A stretch of 64,000 nucleotides of DNA, taken from positions 4,216,001-4,280,000 of the forward strand of contig OY292279.1 in assembly GCA_958496175.1 (NCBI GenBank), written 5' to 3'. The notes beneath the pieces were generated by a model, which was not told the DNA's origin, made no database searches, and saw only the letters and a program-made list of their open reading frames with translations. Shown here piece by piece: positions 61,701-64,000 of this stretch (position 1 is its first letter; the number at the start of each line of letters is the position of its first letter). A program made the translations under genes and the position numbers. This stretch comes from Sisyra terminalis. Lineage: Eukaryota; Arthropoda; Insecta; Neuroptera; Sisyridae.

Positions 61701-63764
61701 GCCTTAAAATTATGCACTCAAAAATGCAATAAACTTGATGAACTAAATAAAAAATGGTTTCAAATTTAATGCATCTAATTTTCCAACTTTCATCGCTTCT
61801 TTTGAGTGCGATGGTTGTAGAAATAAAGTTATATACCGCTTTAGCGGTTCAAAGGAAAAACTTCCAAAATTTATAAGTTTTGACGTAATTTTTGGTTGAA
61901 GTTTTCCTTGCGGAAAACCGTTTTTAAAAGATGAATTTTACCTGGTTACTGATGGATAGCAACTGTGATTCAGCAACGAAGTTGTCTGATAAATTGCCAA
62001 AGCAATTGACTTTTCTTTGAATCGAATTGGATTCTTATTGGGTATTTGACATGGATCCATTATTTCATACGCATTGAATTGTAAAATTTGTAAATTCAAT
62101 AGTAAAAGCTCTCCAATTTTCAATTCCTCATCCGTTGGCTTTACTAAATATGAAATTTCAGCCATCAGCCAAATACATTTTACAAAGAATAAATCTCACC
62201 ATTGTCCTCAACTTTCCGATTCGGAAAGTAATCAACAATTTGCAAACATCGCAGTAAAAATGCAGCCATTATCGTGCGATTGAGAAAATCATTGGCCTCG
62301 CGTTTCGATGCCAACGTACACAAATTGTAAACGGGAATGTTCTTTCTATTTCCATGAAACTCCAAACATTTGGACACCTCAAATTTGGTGATCATCCGTA
62401 GTGCCAAATAGCACAGTGCACTCATGCCGGATCCAATTAAAAAGTCGAGAATTTTACACTCAAACTTGTGATAACTATTGGTGGCCACGTTTCGGCATTC
62501 GATTGAACAGAATGCCACGCCTGAACAGTTATTGCATCCGATCGGGGCTACAATTCTAAAAGAAAATTGGGCGAGATTTTCGGGTTATTCATGGAATATT
62601 TGATTCGGGTTACTTTTTAAAGCAATGCTGGCAATGGGAACCGAAAAATTCTGGCATTAGACACGAGGCATGTGGTGTTTCAATAATGAGAACATTTCCG
62701 GCAACGATTTCCTTGGAAGCCACAGCGTGACGGCCCAGTTCTTTTGAATCTTTGATTCTGATCAGTTCCGAGGCGTTTTTAAAGCCTTTGTTCCTCTTCC
62801 CGGTTAAATTTAGGACATCTAAAAGCAGATAGTGTTACTATAGGTTTACGAACCCCAGTTCAACTTCGTTTATTTTAAACCAGAACAATTTACTTGAAGA
62901 CTTACTTTCATTCATGTCCTCTTTCGTTTTTATATGAACTATTACTTCTTGCATTTCTTTTTGAAAGATCTCCATCTTTGTTGGGTCCTTGTCAATCAAT
63001 TTTTCTGCAAGACGAAAAGAAATATCAGCTTTTTTCGGGTCATTTAAGCCACGATAACACTTAGCCATTTGGGCATATAAGTCAAACTTGAGAGTGTTGG
63101 GAAGTCCTTCTTTCAAAGCAATTTGCATATCGGTTAAACACATTTCATACTCTTGCAATCGGAATAGAACTTGCGAACGTGTCCACAATGCATACGACAG
63201 ACTAAATCCTCCATCGTGCCAAATATCAACGCCTGAAAGTACAAGAACTTAGTTTTTTGACCGAAAAACCCAACACGATTGTGCTCTGAGAATATTGGAA
63301 GAAAAAAACCGAGGAAAACGAACATTACCGTTGGTTGGGGCTCGAAGAACCGCTTGGCTGCAAATCATCAACAAATTCTTCAGGTCTGACTGCTCGTTGA
63401 GCAATTTTTCGGCGACAAGTCGCCGTTCACGAGAAACCAATGCATTTTTTTGGCGATACATAAGTTGCACATTGTGCAACACATCACAAACCGTTTCTGT
63501 CACCTGAAACAGCAATTCAAGTAATCATAAGTCTAATCAGTCTAGCAATTAGCACAAACGTGAATGAAATACCTTTGGATCGTTAAAAATAGCGTTGACA
63601 CGTTGGCCATCGGATTTCAAATTGGCAAATTGGGAATTGATCCAATCGTCGCCGGCACGTGTGCAAACAAGCTTTGCAAACTCAAAGAAGAATCCCTCAT
63701 CGGCCGATTGCAATGTTTTCTCGTTGCACAGCGACGTGTAAAGTTTTTTCGGCTTTTCCGACAT
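58779..63764 (-). CDS. SMYD4: SET and MYND domain protein 4 (SMYD4-like), apparent 1-nt frameshift
   Basis: Eight minus-strand exons are seen: 63764-63573, 63503-63329, 63232-62906, 62818-62614, 62555-62200, 62143-61942, 59412-58931 and 58878-58779. They give about 679 residues if one base is restored near 59202-59205. Order: N-terminal TPR-like helices (LWTRSQVLFRLQEYEMCLTD), start of SET (LGRHAVASKEIVAGNVLIIE), MYND zinc finger (HCQHC, GCNNCSGVAFCSIEC, YHKFEC), SET core (TTSLLNHSCYPSVTR), ENYGP and YWFQCNCQACQEDW, a further Cys-rich module (CKICETFSNR, GKCSKCNQ) and C-terminal TPR (PPHIETQRAQDHLKTC). The family methylates protein lysines; SMYD4 relatives act in heart and muscle development. 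After FAKLK the frame runs into TGA, while the next frame continues with family-like VLTFECKIC. Intron 5 is only 56 nt, and intron 6 (2.5 kb) holds repeats. Confidence 0.92.
59488..60250. repeat. About 360-bp direct duplication in SMYD4 intron 6
   Basis: The block with CTTCAAATTACATTTTACTT, GGGGTCCAGAAAGTTTCGCA and AAAAACGCATCTCCGGAACT occurs at 59488-59673 and 59847-60036. Flanks repeat through GTAAAAATATGTTTTCATG. Non-coding. Confidence 0.8.
60690..61450. repeat. About 390-bp direct duplication in SMYD4 intron 6
   Basis: TTATCAATCTACTACCATCA, GCGGATCCAGGATTTCAATT and CTATTTCCGAGCAAAGTTTA occur at about 60780-60955 and again at 61167-61345. The surrounding CACCTGGATCATCTGGATCA words are also doubled. 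The open frames within are shared because of the recent duplication, not because of a recognised gene. Confidence 0.8.
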
Positions 63765-64000
63765 CGTAATTAGCGCTAGAATGTTGCCGATATGATTTGG
63801 TTTGATACAATTTTCATTGGAGTCGGCAGTGATTTCTTAAAATAGCCACGATTTAGCTTCACATCGTCCAAGTCGATTATTTGCGTTCTTAATAATAAAG
63901 TTTTACTTATTGCGAGAATGTTGTCGTTTGAACATTGTCGTCTAGCGATATATCTCGCCGGCTAATTTCTAAAAATACATTCAAAACTCTCTGTGGTGAA
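63765..64000 (-). promoter_or_regulatory. 5' flank of SMYD4
   Basis: Sequence upstream of the SMYD4 start codon to the window edge. No TATA box or other gene was recognised. Confidence 0.35.

Overview
The window is AT-rich animal DNA with spliced genes (short GT-AG introns plus a few long, repeat-filled ones), and the proteins are insect-like. A methionine sulfoxide reductase with the spliced insert I recall from Drosophila SelR, a 651-residue Hsc70-4-type chaperone and a ypsilon-schachtel-type Y-box protein suggest an insect, probably dipteran. I cannot name a species. No prokaryotic operon, CRISPR array or viral gene was seen. I joined exons by hand from splice consensus, frame continuity and family similarity. 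All complete models close in frame except one.

Layout: 1-8277 is gene-poor, with foldback and retroelement debris. 8278-16859 (-) is an 11-exon NRF-6-like acyltransferase whose long introns hold diverged tandem repeats. 16.9-23.5 kb is intergenic, with TGACGTCA palindromes, a CTCF-like site and a 3.5-kb inverted/tandem repeat complex. 23552-26240 (+) is a secreted or membrane-type Xaa-Pro aminopeptidase (5' exon not found). 26.7-28.6 kb is a mobile-element graveyard: two hAT-like MITEs, a Penelope-like fragment, palindromes and a tRNA-derived SINE. 29736-31626 (-) is the MTMR9 pseudophosphatase. 32320-36161 (+) is SelR/MsrB, with a predicted mitochondrial isoform and transposons in its intron. 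37159-39186 (-) is Hsc70, with a heat-shock element and TATA box upstream. 41081-44565 (-) is SMG8, divergent from Rad21 at 45445-48168 (+). 49.4-52.1 kb is a repeat array with five exon-like, frame-preserving 131-nt cassettes. 52725-57803 (+) is the Y-box protein, convergent with SMYD4 at 58779-63764 (-), which carries an apparent 1-nt frameshift.

The genes are housekeeping genes of unrelated pathways (proteostasis, redox repair, NMD, cohesion, phosphoinositides, mRNP packaging) and not a functional cluster. The more unusual signals are the 131-nt cassette array, the predicted dual-targeted SelR, the stop-free 69-nt intron inside the aminopeptidase active site, and the large inverted repeat.
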